The notes under the pieces: model-generated
What the model saw: only the letters and a program-made list of their open reading frames with translations
What the model was told of the DNA's origin: nothing
Databases searched by the model: none
Part shown: positions 36,311-45,263 of the stretch, in pieces
Layout: every line of letters begins with the position of its first letter
Numbering within the stretch: position 1 is the first letter of the stretch
Translations under genes and position numbers: made by a program
Origin: a virus
Reading direction: 5' to 3' (one strand)
Length of the DNA: 64,000 nt
Virus record (IMG/VR): IMGVR_UViG_3300035665_000004
Coordinates: 1-64,000 of that record

Positions 36311-39300
36311 TTAATTTGTAGTTCCATCTAAATTTATCCAAACCCCGTTTTGATAACCCTGGAATTTATTCAATTCTGAATTGTATATAACATCTCCATT
36401 ACTCACAACCAAAGCATCTCTACCAGTATTGTCGAATGTTGGAAATTGAAAAGGAGCACCGGTAATTGCAACTCTTTCGGTAGATTTCAATGTTAGTGTT
36501 GTATTTTTTGCATTGATTACATCTTTAACTATTAATTCCCCATTAGAATTCAGCAACCCATCTATTCTTGTTTTTTCAACATCAATATTGTTTTGTAACG
36601 CAATATCAGCATTTGTTCTAGCGGTAATTTCTGAGGTTAAATTATTTGATAAAGTGGTAACTGTATCCGTTAATGTAGTATCTGCAGCTTTATATGCAGT
36701 ATCTAAATCAGAAATTGCTGCTTTTCTAGCGGTAATTTCTGAGGTTAAATTATTTGATAAAGTGGTAACTGTATCCGTTAATGTAGTATCTGCAGCTTTA
36801 TATGCAGTATCTAAATCAGAAATTGCTGCTTTTCTAGCGGTAATTTCTGAGGTTAAATTATTTGATAAAGTGGTAACTGTATCCGTTAATGTAGTATCTG
36901 CAGCTTTATATGCAGTATCTAAATCAGAAATTGCTGCTTTTCTAGCGGTAATTTCTGAGGTTAAATTATTTGATAAAGTGGTAACTGTATCCGTTAATGT
37001 AGTATCTGTAGTAGTCGACCCACCTGTCCCCAATGATGATACGGTATTTGATAAAGTGGTAATTGCATCTGTCAATGTAGTATCTGCGGCTTTATATGTA
37101 GTTTCTAAATCAGAAATTGCAGTAGTCAATACTGTTATTGCTGCTTTTCTAGCTGTAATTTCATCGGTTAAATTGGATGATAAGTTAGAATCCGCAGTTT
37201 TATATGCAGTATCTAAATCAGAAATTGCAGTAGTTAATGCGTTTACTGATGACGTCAGTGTATTATCTGCAGCTTTATATGCTGTATCTAATTCGGTAAT
37301 ATAAGATTGTAATGTAGTATCTGCCGCTTTATATGCAGTATCAAGAGCACTTACGGTATTAGTTAAGGTAGTAATCGCATTTGTTCTAGCTGTAACTTCA
37401 TTAGATAAATCGGTTTTTATTTTGGTATCTGCCGCTTTATATGCCGTATCAAGAGCACTTACAGTGCCAGTCAAAGTAGTGATTGCATCTGTTCTAGCTG
37501 TAACTTCATTAGATAAATTAGTGGTTAATGTAGTATCTGCTGCTTTATATGCAGTATCAAGAGCACTTACGGTATTAGTTAAGGTAGTAATTGCATTTGT
37601 TCTATCAGTTACCTCTGCCGACAAATTATTAGTTAATGTAGTATCTGCTGCTTTATATGCAGTATCAAGAGCACTTACGGTATTAGTTAGGGTGGTAATC
37701 GCAGTAGTTCTAGCTGTAACTTCATTAGATAAATTTGTGGTTAGTGTAGCATCTGCGGCTTTATATGCTGTATCAAGAGCACTCACTGCATTTGTTCTAG
37801 CTGTAACTTCATCAGATAAATTTGTGGTTAGTGTAGCATCTGCGGCTTTATATGCTGTATCAAGAGCACTCACGGTATTAGTTAGGGTGGTAATCGCAGT
37901 AGTTCTAGCTGTAACTTCATTAGCCAACGCAGTATTGTTTGATGTTACATAACCCGCAAAGGCGGTATCATTAGTAGTATCAACTGAATTGATTAAAGTA
38001 ACAATTTCAGCAAATGAATCTTTATCAGCAGATGATGCTGATAAAATTGCATCAATTCTAGTTTTTTCAGTATTGATAGCATTTGTTAATGTGGTGTTTG
38101 CAGATTGTCTAGTTGATACCTCGGAGGATAATGATGCCTCAATAGCAGTTTTGCTATTTTTAATATTGTTTTCAATTTTAGCCAAGGTATTATAATCTGC
38201 GGATGCGGTACTTATAATAGTATCCTGTGATGTAGTTATGGAATTAATAATGTCCGAATAGGATTTAGTACCACCACCAGCATTATTTGGATCTGTGAGT
38301 AAATATTTTGAACTATATACCCCACCATTATCTTTAACCTTTTGATATATATTAGCTAAAGTTATAGTAGAGCCACCATCGGTTAATGTATCCGCTTGAA
38401 CTGCTTTATCAACTTTAATAGCAACGATCGCGAGTTTAACTTTACTATTATCAAAAAAACCAGTTACTTCACTTTGAGTCAACCCATTAGCACCAGTAGA
38501 TTGACTAAGAATGCGTTGTCTAACAGTATCAACAATATTTTCTGGTGTTTGGTTTGCAACTGTTACTGCGTTTGAAGCAGTATTTACAGTGGTAGCTTTG
38601 ATACGGGCATCCAATTCAACCAAATTCACACTCTCTGTAGTAGAACCTAACCTCGTTGCTCTGTCGGCAACAGCAGCAGTTAATGTCGCTACTTTATCTT
38701 TTAACTCTGTATGGGCGATAATCCAACTTTTAAATTCATCACCCGTTTTTATAGGAGTCGTTACATCCGTAGTTATTATTCTTCTCGATTTATATGCCTC
38801 GACTGTTGAATCATCCTTAATAAAAGTGATTATATCTGCAAAAGATTTCAAACCACTATTAGATGTAAGTGCATAAGCTGATGACGATGCGTTAGTCAAA
38901 ACAGTTTTTAATTGATCCTGAGTAACCAGCCAATCTCGCAATTGATATAAATCATATAGATTTGCACCATTTCTTAATCTTGTGGCCTCATAAACTCGCA
39001 ATTCAGATTCCTTTAACTCGGTAGTACCATCATCAGATAATAATTTAGTTGCAATTCTTGCTTTTTCTACAACTAATTTACTAGGTAATGTATTTGCCAG
39101 TAACGTTGCATTATCTGCGGTTACTGCACGGGAAACATATAATGTTGATTCCAATTTACCACCCAGTTTTTCAGAATCAGCCACCGTAAAAGTATTGATA
39201 TTTTTTATTAAATTGGACATACTAAAAGGTATGTTTATAATACCGTTGTTATATCTGATTCGATTGGCTATATCAACTTCTAAATTTATAGAATCAACAC

Positions 39301-39601
39301 CATTTAACAGTTTAGAATTATAAACACTTAGTAAATTTTCTTTGATATAAACTGGGTCACCATTACTGTTTACTTTTGCATTACCACTACTATCAAAACT
39401 TTGAAGTAATCCAGTTTTTTCAGATAAAACCGATTTATTGACACTTAGTTGACTTTCAATCTTATACCCCAATTTAGATGAATTCAATACATCTAATTCA
39501 CTCATTCTTTTACCTTCTAATAAAAGAGAATCGCCGACTCTTTTAGTTCCAGCAAATATTTTGTTGAATTCAACTACAATTCGATTTACTAATATTTTCA
39601 T
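36311..39601 (-). CDS. Long coiled-coil tail fibre protein
   Basis: 1096 residues. N-terminal 560 residues are mixed with scattered LYV-x-RAVTADNATLL-like segments; about 560-1000 is a long repetitive coiled coil built on DTAYKAADTTLT and EITARKAAIS-type units, including four near-identical 36-residue repeats. The C-terminal 60 residues (FDNTGRDALVVSNGDVIYNS, FQGYQNGVWINL) match the generic 'GDVIYN-x2-x-FQGY-x-G-W' tip found in many phage and bacterial fibres. Thr/Ala/Ser-rich composition fits a trimeric fibre shaft. Likely a late gene on the minus strand. Confidence 0.85.
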   Translation of the reverse strand: MKILVNRIVVEFNKIFAGTKRVGDSLLLEGKRMSELDVLNSSKLGYKIESQLSVNKSVLSEKTGLLQSFDSSGNAKVNSNGDPVYIKENLLSVYNSKLLNGVDSINLEVDIANRIRYNNGIINIPFSMSNLIKNINTFTVADSEKLGGKLESTLYVSRAVTADNATLLANTLPSKLVVEKARIATKLLSDDGTTELKESELRVYEATRLRNGANLYDLYQLRDWLVTQDQLKTVLTNASSSAYALTSNSGLKSFADIITFIKDDSTVEAYKSRRIITTDVTTPIKTGDEFKSWIIAHTELKDKVATLTAAVADRATRLGSTTESVNLVELDARIKATTVNTASNAVTVANQTPENIVDTVRQRILSQSTGANGLTQSEVTGFFDNSKVKLAIVAIKVDKAVQADTLTDGGSTITLANIYQKVKDNGGVYSSKYLLTDPNNAGGGTKSYSDIINSITTSQDTIISTASADYNTLAKIENNIKNSKTAIEASLSSEVSTRQSANTTLTNAINTEKTRIDAILSASSADKDSFAEIVTLINSVDTTNDTAFAGYVTSNNTALANEVTARTTAITTLTNTVSALDTAYKAADATLTTNLSDEVTARTNAVSALDTAYKAADATLTTNLSNEVTARTTAITTLTNTVSALDTAYKAADTTLTNNLSAEVTDRTNAITTLTNTVSALDTAYKAADTTLTTNLSNEVTARTDAITTLTGTVSALDTAYKAADTKIKTDLSNEVTARTNAITTLTNTVSALDTAYKAADTTLQSYITELDTAYKAADNTLTSSVNALTTAISDLDTAYKTADSNLSSNLTDEITARKAAITVLTTAISDLETTYKAADTTLTDAITTLSNTVSSLGTGGSTTTDTTLTDTVTTLSNNLTSEITARKAAISDLDTAYKAADTTLTDTVTTLSNNLTSEITARKAAISDLDTAYKAADTTLTDTVTTLSNNLTSEITARKAAISDLDTAYKAADTTLTDTVTTLSNNLTSEITARTNADIALQNNIDVEKTRIDGLLNSNGELIVKDVINAKNTTLTLKSTERVAITGAPFQFPTFDNTGRDALVVSNGDVIYNSELNKFQGYQNGVWINLDGTTN
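36621..37016 (-). repeat. Four 108-bp repeats in the fibre gene
   Basis: The string GCGGTAATTT recurs at 36621, 36729, 36837 and 36945, an exact 108-bp (36-codon) period, with nearly identical sequence between copies. Such arrays can change length by recombination. Confidence 0.92.
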
Positions 39602-39622
39602 ATATTTTTTGTCCTTTAATTA

Positions 39623-40273
39623 TTAAGATTTGTTAACATCATCAGACAAAATTGATTTATTGAATTCTGCAACTAATGACATATCAAAACTATTATCTCC
39701 ACTATCATGTAAATAATCATTGGTATAAGTAATAGATTCTGTTTTTGCGGTATTAACTAATTTCTTATATTCAGTTTGTATATCTAGTAAAGACCAATCA
39801 TTCAATTTTTTAGCATTAATCTCATTTGCAGTTTGGACGAGAATACCATCAACTTCTTTTTTCTTGTAATAATCACCAATAACATTACCACCCAAAATGT
39901 CTTTAGCAATATCATCGACATTTTTACCCTCTAAGGTAATAGCGTCAACAGCACTTAAATCAATAATATTATTCCACCAAAAATTACCAGATGAAGGTGA
40001 ATTATTTTGGTTTTGATTTTGTCGAGAAACATACACAACACCAGTAAATGCAACAATATCATTAACGTTATATTTGTAACCAGAATCCCATTCGGGAACC
40101 TTAACACCACCGGTAGATGATGTAGATGTACTAACTGCTGTACCAGGTGTTTGTGTTACTGCATTACCACCTTTATAATTATTATCGGAAACATACCATA
40201 TACCATTATCCCAATCAAGAATAATTTTTGCTTCACTCGTTGTCAAAACTGTCGAATTACTTGTCGTAGCCAT
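39623..40273 (-). CDS. Structural protein with CBM5/12-like domain
   Basis: 216 residues from ATG 40273 (AAAGGTG site, inside the longer open frame). Residues about 60-100 read VPEWDSGYKYNVNDIVAFTG, VVYVSRQNQN and a closing WW, the pattern of CBM5/12 (chitin-binding) modules (W-x2-G-x-Y-x3-D-x-V-x3-G-x-x-Y). Immediately upstream of the fibre gene on the same strand and preceded by a late box, so likely a fibre-proximal or tip protein that binds sugar. Confidence 0.7.
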   Translation of the reverse strand: MATTSNSTVLTTSEAKIILDWDNGIWYVSDNNYKGGNAVTQTPGTAVSTSTSSTGGVKVPEWDSGYKYNVNDIVAFTGVVYVSRQNQNQNNSPSSGNFWWNNIIDLSAVDAITLEGKNVDDIAKDILGGNVIGDYYKKKEVDGILVQTANEINAKKLNDWSLLDIQTEYKKLVNTAKTESITYTNDYLHDSGDNSFDMSLVAEFNKSILSDDVNKS

Positions 40274-40312
40274 GTTGTGCACCTTTGTTATTTTAATATT
40301 CAAACATATCTT

Positions 40313-40320
40313 TATTTATC
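40313..40320 (-). promoter_or_regulatory. T4-type late promoter box (variant)
   Basis: GATAAATA on the minus strand, 40 bases before ATG 40273; same variant as at 45160. Confidence 0.55.
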
Positions 40321-40380
40321 ATTCACAATTTTTTTAGTAAAATATATTTTAAAACAAAATTACCAATTTGGAGATTTTAA

Positions 40381-41076
40381 ATGGCTGAAACACCAGATAC
40401 TACAAAAATTCAAAGTAAATACCATTCATTATTTATTGAACAAATTTTAGAATCAAAAAAGAAAAAGAAAGAAAAAAACACTTTTGAAATTAAACCAGCT
40501 CATTCCAAATTTAGAATGTTTATCGATTCATTTGCAGAAGATGAAAAAGGTTTACATGAAATTTTAAACATCTTGTGGGGAGCAAAAAAATATGATACTC
40601 TCGAATTACGAATAAATAGTGGTGGTGGTTTTATTAAAGAAGGGCAACAATTAGCAAATGTTATTCAGAATAAATTTCATAACAGAACAACCACAGTATT
40701 AGATAGTGCAGCATACTCAATGGGTGCGATTACTTTCTGTTTAGGTGACACAAGGGTTGTAACAGAAAACTGTGATTTGATGTTTCATGATTTCTCTATA
40801 GGATTATGTGGAAAAGGACAAGAAATTGAAGCACAAGTTGAGCATAATAAAACCCATTTACGAAATTTCTTTAAAAAAATATTAGTTCCATCAGGCTATT
40901 TAACAGAGTTTGAATTCGAACAAATGATAATTGGTAAAGATTTTTGGATGGATGTTACAGAAATGTGTGAACGAGGTATTGCAACGCACGTTTTGGTTAA
41001 AGGTGAAAACATAAAAGCAAAAAATTACTTAACTCAAATCAAAAATAAAAATGTCAAAACTAAAAAAAGAAAATAA
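40381..41076 (+). CDS. ClpP-like serine protease
   Basis: 231 residues behind GGAGATTTT. ClpP/crotonase fold motifs: LELRINSGGGFIKEGQQLAN (the SPGG-like oxyanion loop), catalytic Ser in LDSAAYSMGAIT near residue 119, and catalytic His in LMFHDFS near residue 139. Basic Lys-rich ends. A second, different ClpP-like protein lies at 59539. T4 itself uses an unrelated prohead protease (gp21), so these may be processing or host-directed enzymes. Confidence 0.8.
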   Translation: MAETPDTTKIQSKYHSLFIEQILESKKKKKEKNTFEIKPAHSKFRMFIDSFAEDEKGLHEILNILWGAKKYDTLELRINSGGGFIKEGQQLANVIQNKFHNRTTTVLDSAAYSMGAITFCLGDTRVVTENCDLMFHDFSIGLCGKGQEIEAQVEHNKTHLRNFFKKILVPSGYLTEFEFEQMIIGKDFWMDVTEMCERGIATHVLVKGENIKAKNYLTQIKNKNVKTKKRK

Positions 41077-41620
41077 AAATACGTTGCCGGTTACAAAAAA
41101 AGAAAAACCCATTAAAAAAATAAAAAGTATGCCTCAAACATATGTCGAGGATACATTTGATATTACTAATAATGTCAATACTACACAAATCATAATTGAA
41201 AATAAAGTTAACGTTAAAACTAAAAAAATTATAACAAAAGATGAATTATTACAAATGAATCAATTTAAAATGAAAGTTGATAGATTAGTAAAAAATATCA
41301 TGTTTGAAAAAAGTTTTAATGAATTACTGGATTTTGTTAATATCGGTAAAAGATACAAAACCTATATTATTGATGAATATACCGATGAAATTGACGTAAT
41401 GTTAGAGGTAATCATCCTAACATTTAAAAAGAGACTACCAAAGATAATAATGCACTATAATGATTATCAAAAAATATCAGCCTATTTTGATAGTTTAGCA
41501 TCATTATATTCGAGGTTTAAAAATTCTGAACAACTCATCAAGGATGATTTAAAACAGGAACGAGAAAAATTACTTTCAGCGGAACTGTATATGCGTGTAA
41601 ATTTTTTCAACCATCTTTGA
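41051..41620 (+). CDS. Hypothetical basic protein, 189 aa
   Basis: Overlaps the end of the ClpP-like gene by 26 nt. First 80 residues are Lys/Thr/Asn-rich and probably disordered; the rest is helical (FKMKVDRLVKNIMFEKSFNE) and charged. No family recognised; translational coupling suggests it works with the protease gene. Confidence 0.6.
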   Translation: MSKLKKENKNTLPVTKKEKPIKKIKSMPQTYVEDTFDITNNVNTTQIIIENKVNVKTKKIITKDELLQMNQFKMKVDRLVKNIMFEKSFNELLDFVNIGKRYKTYIIDEYTDEIDVMLEVIILTFKKRLPKIIMHYNDYQKISAYFDSLASLYSRFKNSEQLIKDDLKQEREKLLSAELYMRVNFFNHL

Positions 41621-41668
41621 ATATATTTTTTTAAAAACCTAAAATCGAAATACCCAAAAGTACATTAT

Positions 41669-41711
41669 CCACAGGATTTTTCAACCAGTGTTAATTGAAA
41701 AAATCCTGTGG
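41669..41711. terminator. Bidirectional terminator hairpin
   Basis: CCACAGGATTTTTCAA (41669-41684) is complementary, allowing one bulged base, to TTGAAAAAATCCTGTGG (41695-41711). Confidence 0.82.
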
Positions 41712-41717
41712 CATTAG

Positions 41718-42029
41718 TCACAGCCAACGTTTTAATTTTTCAATTAACACCGATTTTAAAACCATACCGGTGATAGATTGTTCCATTTCACCTTTTTTAA
41801 AAATTAAAATAGTTGGTACACCTTTAATATTAAATTTTGTTGCTAACTCTTCATGTTCATCTACATCGACATTATAAAACGACACAATATCATCATATTC
41901 AATAGATAACTCCTGTAATATGGGTAATAATATTTTGCACGGTGAACACCAACTTGCGTAAAATTCAACTACAACTACACCTTTAGAAACTGCTTGATCA
42001 AAGTTTGATAAATCAACTGGTTTTATCAT
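41718..42029 (-). CDS. Thioredoxin
   Basis: 103 residues, the standard length. Active site WCSPCK near residue 28-33 and cis-proline loop GVPTILIF near residue 70. Would reduce disulfides or serve ribonucleotide reductase; T4 encodes a thioredoxin-like protein too (nrdC). A late-type box CATAAATA lies at 42053-42060. A second thioredoxin-fold gene without the CxxC is at 62651. Confidence 0.92.
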   Translation of the reverse strand: MIKPVDLSNFDQAVSKGVVVVEFYASWCSPCKILLPILQELSIEYDDIVSFYNVDVDEHEELATKFNIKGVPTILIFKKGEMEQSITGMVLKSVLIEKLKRWL

Positions 42030-42052
42030 ATATTTTTTTCCTCAAAAATGAA

Positions 42053-42060
42053 TATTTATG
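42053..42060 (-). promoter_or_regulatory. T4-type late promoter box (variant)
   Basis: CATAAATA on the minus strand, 24 bases before ATG 42029. Confidence 0.45.
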
Positions 42061-42121
42061 GGTTTTGTCGGTTAAATGAAAATAATAGTATAATATTCTT
42101 AATGAAAAAAAGGGATAAACA

Positions 42122-42406
42122 ATGAATGAAGAAAAACATAAAAAAAATAAGGTAATAAGTTACAATATACCTGAGATTGATAGTGCTATTAAAAATTTAG
42201 AAGATTTTCCACACATAATTAAAAATTTACAATTATTTTGGGGGACACAGGAATTTTACGAAATTGTTGATAATATTCTGTTTGCAAATAGATATGATAG
42301 AAATGGATTACCAAAACCTACATTCACAACATTATTAAATATTTGTGAGATACACAAGAAAAAATTTCCAAAAAAAGAAACAGTTGACATTTGGAATGGT
42401 AGATGA
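42122..42406 (+). CDS. Hypothetical protein, 94 aa
   Basis: Lys-rich N-terminus, then IPEIDSAIKNLEDFPHIIKN and TQEFYEIVDNILFANRYDRNG. All-helical. TATAAT at 42089-42094 without -35. Stop lies in a weak inverted repeat shared with the convergent gene. Family not recognised. Confidence 0.6.
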   Translation: MNEEKHKKNKVISYNIPEIDSAIKNLEDFPHIIKNLQLFWGTQEFYEIVDNILFANRYDRNGLPKPTFTTLLNICEIHKKKFPKKETVDIWNGR

Positions 42407-42444
42407 ATATCATTTTTCATCCACCATATTTAAAAAATTAATTC

Positions 42445-42861
42445 TCAACTAAGACATTCTTTGACTATTTTTGAAGTGAGTTGAGCATCTAGTGCACTAC
42501 CATAAGTTTCTTTTAATTGTGACATTACTTTACCCATCATTTTTACCGTTTTTTCATCTAAAGTCGAAATGATGGTTTCTACTGCAATTCGAGTTTCACT
42601 TTCTGTCATTACTTTCGGTAAAAAACTTTCACATACTTCAAACACAAAAGGATTAAATGGTGCACCCGAATCTTTAGATTGATGACCCATTTTTAATTCT
42701 TTTTTTGCCGCAGAAACAATGTCACTTTCAGTTACACTTCGATTGCCATCTTCTTTTGCTATCAACTGGACTAATGAAAAAATAGATGTCAATACCTTCG
42801 ATTTTTCAGGATTTTCTTTTTTCATTTTCATTAATTCGGTTCGTAACTCCTCAATATTCAT
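42445..42861 (-). CDS. YqeY/GatB-tail-like protein
   Basis: 138 residues. Ends MGKVMSQLKETYGSALDAQLTS-type pattern (MG-x-VM-x2-L...Y-G-x-A-D...IVKE-x-L), typical of the YqeY domain that also forms the tail of GatB. Middle holds the usual acidic helices (DIVSAAKKELKMGHQSKDSG). Family role in bacteria is linked to tRNA amidotransferase, but YqeY function is unsettled; a role in phage tRNA charging is only a guess. Confidence 0.75.
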   Translation of the reverse strand: MNIEELRTELMKMKKENPEKSKVLTSIFSLVQLIAKEDGNRSVTESDIVSAAKKELKMGHQSKDSGAPFNPFVFEVCESFLPKVMTESETRIAVETIISTLDEKTVKMMGKVMSQLKETYGSALDAQLTSKIVKECLS

Positions 42862-42951
42862 TTTTTACCTCCACATTGTTTAAATATACATTTGGTATTA
42901 TACAAAAAACATTGTATAATAGTATAATGAATTAATTTGGAGGTAAGTAAT

Positions 42952-43752
42952 TTGAGTGAATTAGAGAAACTGATAAATGAATTAACCGAAGAAGATATTG
43001 AATACTTAGAAAAAACAGTATTTACTGAAGATGGAGGTATAATCCCATTAAATGAATTAGATAAATTAATTTCATATGAGGCAATGATGCATTCACAAAA
43101 AGATGCAGTGCAATATGCCTTAAAAATTAATTTAAACTCGGTTTATGGTGTACAAATTATGCCACACTTTAAATTTGCCGATGAATATGGTTCTTTGGGT
43201 GCAAGTACAACACTTAGTGGCAGAATACTATCTAAATTTGGGTTGATTGAAACTATTGAACAATATTTTAACCAAGATAGAGAAATTAGATGGGAATTTC
43301 CACTTTCAAATGATATTACAGTAGCTGCAGATGATATTTCGTTTTTTAAAAATCCAGAAAATCAAATGCTAAGAACAGCAGTTATTTCAGATACAGATAG
43401 TGTCTCTGGTGATTCATTGGTAAAAACTGATAGATTTGGTGACATTTCTCTTACCGATTTAGAAGAAAAAGCTGATAGAATTGAAATTAAGAACAACAAA
43501 GAGTTTTATTTTTTTGATTCTCCACTAAACATAACAAATTATATAGATGGAAACCTGTTGTTTGATACTGTCGAATTTATATACGCTCATAACATAGAAA
43601 AAGATATGTATGAAATAGAATTAGAAGATGGTAAAATTATTCGTTGTACAAGTGATCATAGCATTATGATTTGTAATGATTGTGGTGAACCAATCATCGA
43701 AAAGAAACCAAATGAATTAACATCCGATGATTTTTGTATGATTGAAGATTAA
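42952..43752 (+). CDS. DNA polymerase fragment fused to an intein N-half
   Basis: 266 residues from TTG 42952 (GGAGG 8 nt upstream). Residues about 1-155 are the palm of a family-B (T4 gp43-like) polymerase: K-x3-NS-x-YG in KINLNSVYGVQ (motif B) and ISDTDS (motif C). Right at that Ser an intein starts: SVSGDSLV (block A) and, later, IIRCTSDHSIMI (block B with T-x-x-H). The frame stops about 117 residues into the intein, and a terminator follows, with no C-terminal intein blocks. So the polymerase is fractured: the exonuclease part and the C-half must lie elsewhere and the C-half would join by trans-splicing. Confidence 0.88.
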   Translation: MSELEKLINELTEEDIEYLEKTVFTEDGGIIPLNELDKLISYEAMMHSQKDAVQYALKINLNSVYGVQIMPHFKFADEYGSLGASTTLSGRILSKFGLIETIEQYFNQDREIRWEFPLSNDITVAADDISFFKNPENQMLRTAVISDTDSVSGDSLVKTDRFGDISLTDLEEKADRIEIKNNKEFYFFDSPLNITNYIDGNLLFDTVEFIYAHNIEKDMYEIELEDGKIIRCTSDHSIMICNDCGEPIIEKKPNELTSDDFCMIED

Positions 43753-43757
43753 AAAAA

Positions 43758-43777
43758 GCCTCACTAATCAGTGAGGC
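43758..43777. terminator. Strong bidirectional terminator
   Basis: GCCTCACT/AGTGAGGC perfect hairpin with a 4-nt loop, flanked by A7 and T5 runs, between the polymerase/intein gene and a convergent tail gene. Confidence 0.92.
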
Positions 43778-43798
43778 TTTTTCACATTTACCAAAAAA

Positions 43799-45121
43799 TT
43801 ATAAAACTCTTTTTGCATTCCAATCTGAGCCGTCAGTAGCATAACCACCAACATTAACACCCTCAACAACAATTGTAGCGGTACCACTCATTAATAAAAA
43901 CTCGGTTACATATGGAACAACATCAATATCGTTAAGAATAATATATTTGAATTGAATAAAATAACCTGATAAATCACCACCTGCAGAAATCCCTGGTAAT
44001 GTTTTTGCGTACGCACATGGCAACCAATCACTCCACACAGCACCATAATTTGCAGATACTTTAACTTGGACACTTACTTTCGAGTAATTGTTTGTTTTCC
44101 ATGTAGTAATCAATGGATGTGAAACATTAAAACTTCCTAAATCGAATACATCGGAAACTCTATCACCAAATGGTCTTATTGTTCTAATAAGTGAATTTGC
44201 ATCAAATGCAGCATAACCAAAAGTTTCTTGACCATGCAATCTTTCATTGTCAGTTTGTTGATCTTCTTCTGCATAAATTTTGACTAATTCTTTAGTCCAT
44301 GCACCTGCACCACGTGCCCAATAACCATCGGCACCATTCATTGACTGTCCTTTAACAACGATGTCTGGACGATTACTGAAACCAGATTTGAAATTAATGA
44401 TATTTTCTTTTTTGTTTTCTACCCCTGCATTAGTACCAGTATTAACAATACCTACCTCCCCTCTAACATCAGTTAAATGTCCTTTGCCAGACATTGGTTC
44501 GAAAGCAATCCAGGCAACAGTTTCATATGCTGATGCTTTTTTAGTTTCTGCAAATTCCTGTGCAATTTCAAACCCATCAGTAGTTACTTTTTGTACCATT
44601 GTAGTTGCGAATGTTTCATTTTTATAGGTATTTAAAGTGTGTAAAACTACTGGTGTTTGTGCGAATAATTTTACAAATTTTATATAATCGCCAGAAAAAG
44701 TTTCCATACCACCACGTCTACTATTTGCCGTGTTATGTAACCCAGCTTCAATTCGATAACCACCTAAAGTAATGTGTGACCCTGCTTCTATGACAATATA
44801 TGAAACTGTTTCAGTGCCATGTTTGCCATCACTCGGTTCTTCCATAAATAATGTACATTGTGTAGGAGTTACATCTTTAACTCTTACGTCGACAGATGAA
44901 TCTAAATTTCTAGTAACAATGTATGCAACCACAACCGGATTGTGATATTCTTTTTTAAATTTTAATATGGTTTGTGCAGACGCATCAATAGAACCAGTCA
45001 AATCGACTCTTCCAGTTTCACCCCTAACATCTTCTGTTAATGCGAGACCTAACCCAGTAACATTAGTACCAGTATGATGACCACTTCTTAACGCACTCTT
45101 AATTGTTGTAATATGTTCCAT
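43799..45121 (-). CDS. Receptor-binding/tail protein with duplicated H-type-lectin-like domains
   Basis: 440 residues; GGAG 8 nt before ATG 45121. Two similar halves: TILKFKKEYHNPVVVAYIVT... and later IINFKSGFSNRPDIVVKGQS, plus TPVVLHTLNTYKNETFATTM, VTTDGFEIAQE and YETVAWIAFE between, the H-type lectin pattern (F-x3-F-x2-P-x-V...N...F...V-x2-(V/I)T-x2-GF...W-x-A). Each half opens with DVRGE(T/V)G(R/I)V. The C-terminal 120 residues are a beta domain. Likely adheres to cell-surface sugar. Confidence 0.75.
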   Translation of the reverse strand: MEHITTIKSALRSGHHTGTNVTGLGLALTEDVRGETGRVDLTGSIDASAQTILKFKKEYHNPVVVAYIVTRNLDSSVDVRVKDVTPTQCTLFMEEPSDGKHGTETVSYIVIEAGSHITLGGYRIEAGLHNTANSRRGGMETFSGDYIKFVKLFAQTPVVLHTLNTYKNETFATTMVQKVTTDGFEIAQEFAETKKASAYETVAWIAFEPMSGKGHLTDVRGEVGIVNTGTNAGVENKKENIINFKSGFSNRPDIVVKGQSMNGADGYWARGAGAWTKELVKIYAEEDQQTDNERLHGQETFGYAAFDANSLIRTIRPFGDRVSDVFDLGSFNVSHPLITTWKTNNYSKVSVQVKVSANYGAVWSDWLPCAYAKTLPGISAGGDLSGYFIQFKYIILNDIDVVPYVTEFLLMSGTATIVVEGVNVGGYATDGSDWNAKRVL

Positions 45122-45159
45122 AAATATTTCTCCAGGATTTTTTTAATGAGTATTTCTCT

Positions 45160-45167
45160 TATTTATC
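45160..45167 (-). promoter_or_regulatory. T4-type late promoter box (variant)
   Basis: GATAAATA on the minus strand, about 39 bases before ATG 45121. Confidence 0.55.
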
Positions 45168-45263
45168 TTTTATTGTAAAATTTAGTTTTATCATATTTAT
45201 GCAAATTTTAAAGATTTATATTATAATATCATATGACATTTTAAAACAATCGCAAGGATTTGT

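Noticed and set aside
36513-38876. Long + strand frames opposite the tail fibre gene (Val/Ser-rich, repeated).
   Set aside because: They mirror the repeats of the minus-strand fibre gene, have no ribosome sites, and their repeated YAVSKSEI pattern is the complement of the coiled-coil repeat.
42952-43752. A simple truncated polymerase pseudogene.
   Set aside because: The intein blocks start precisely at the motif-C Ser, the frame is intact with a good ribosome site, and a clean terminator follows, which is better explained by a deliberate split-intein gene. Still open until the partner is found.
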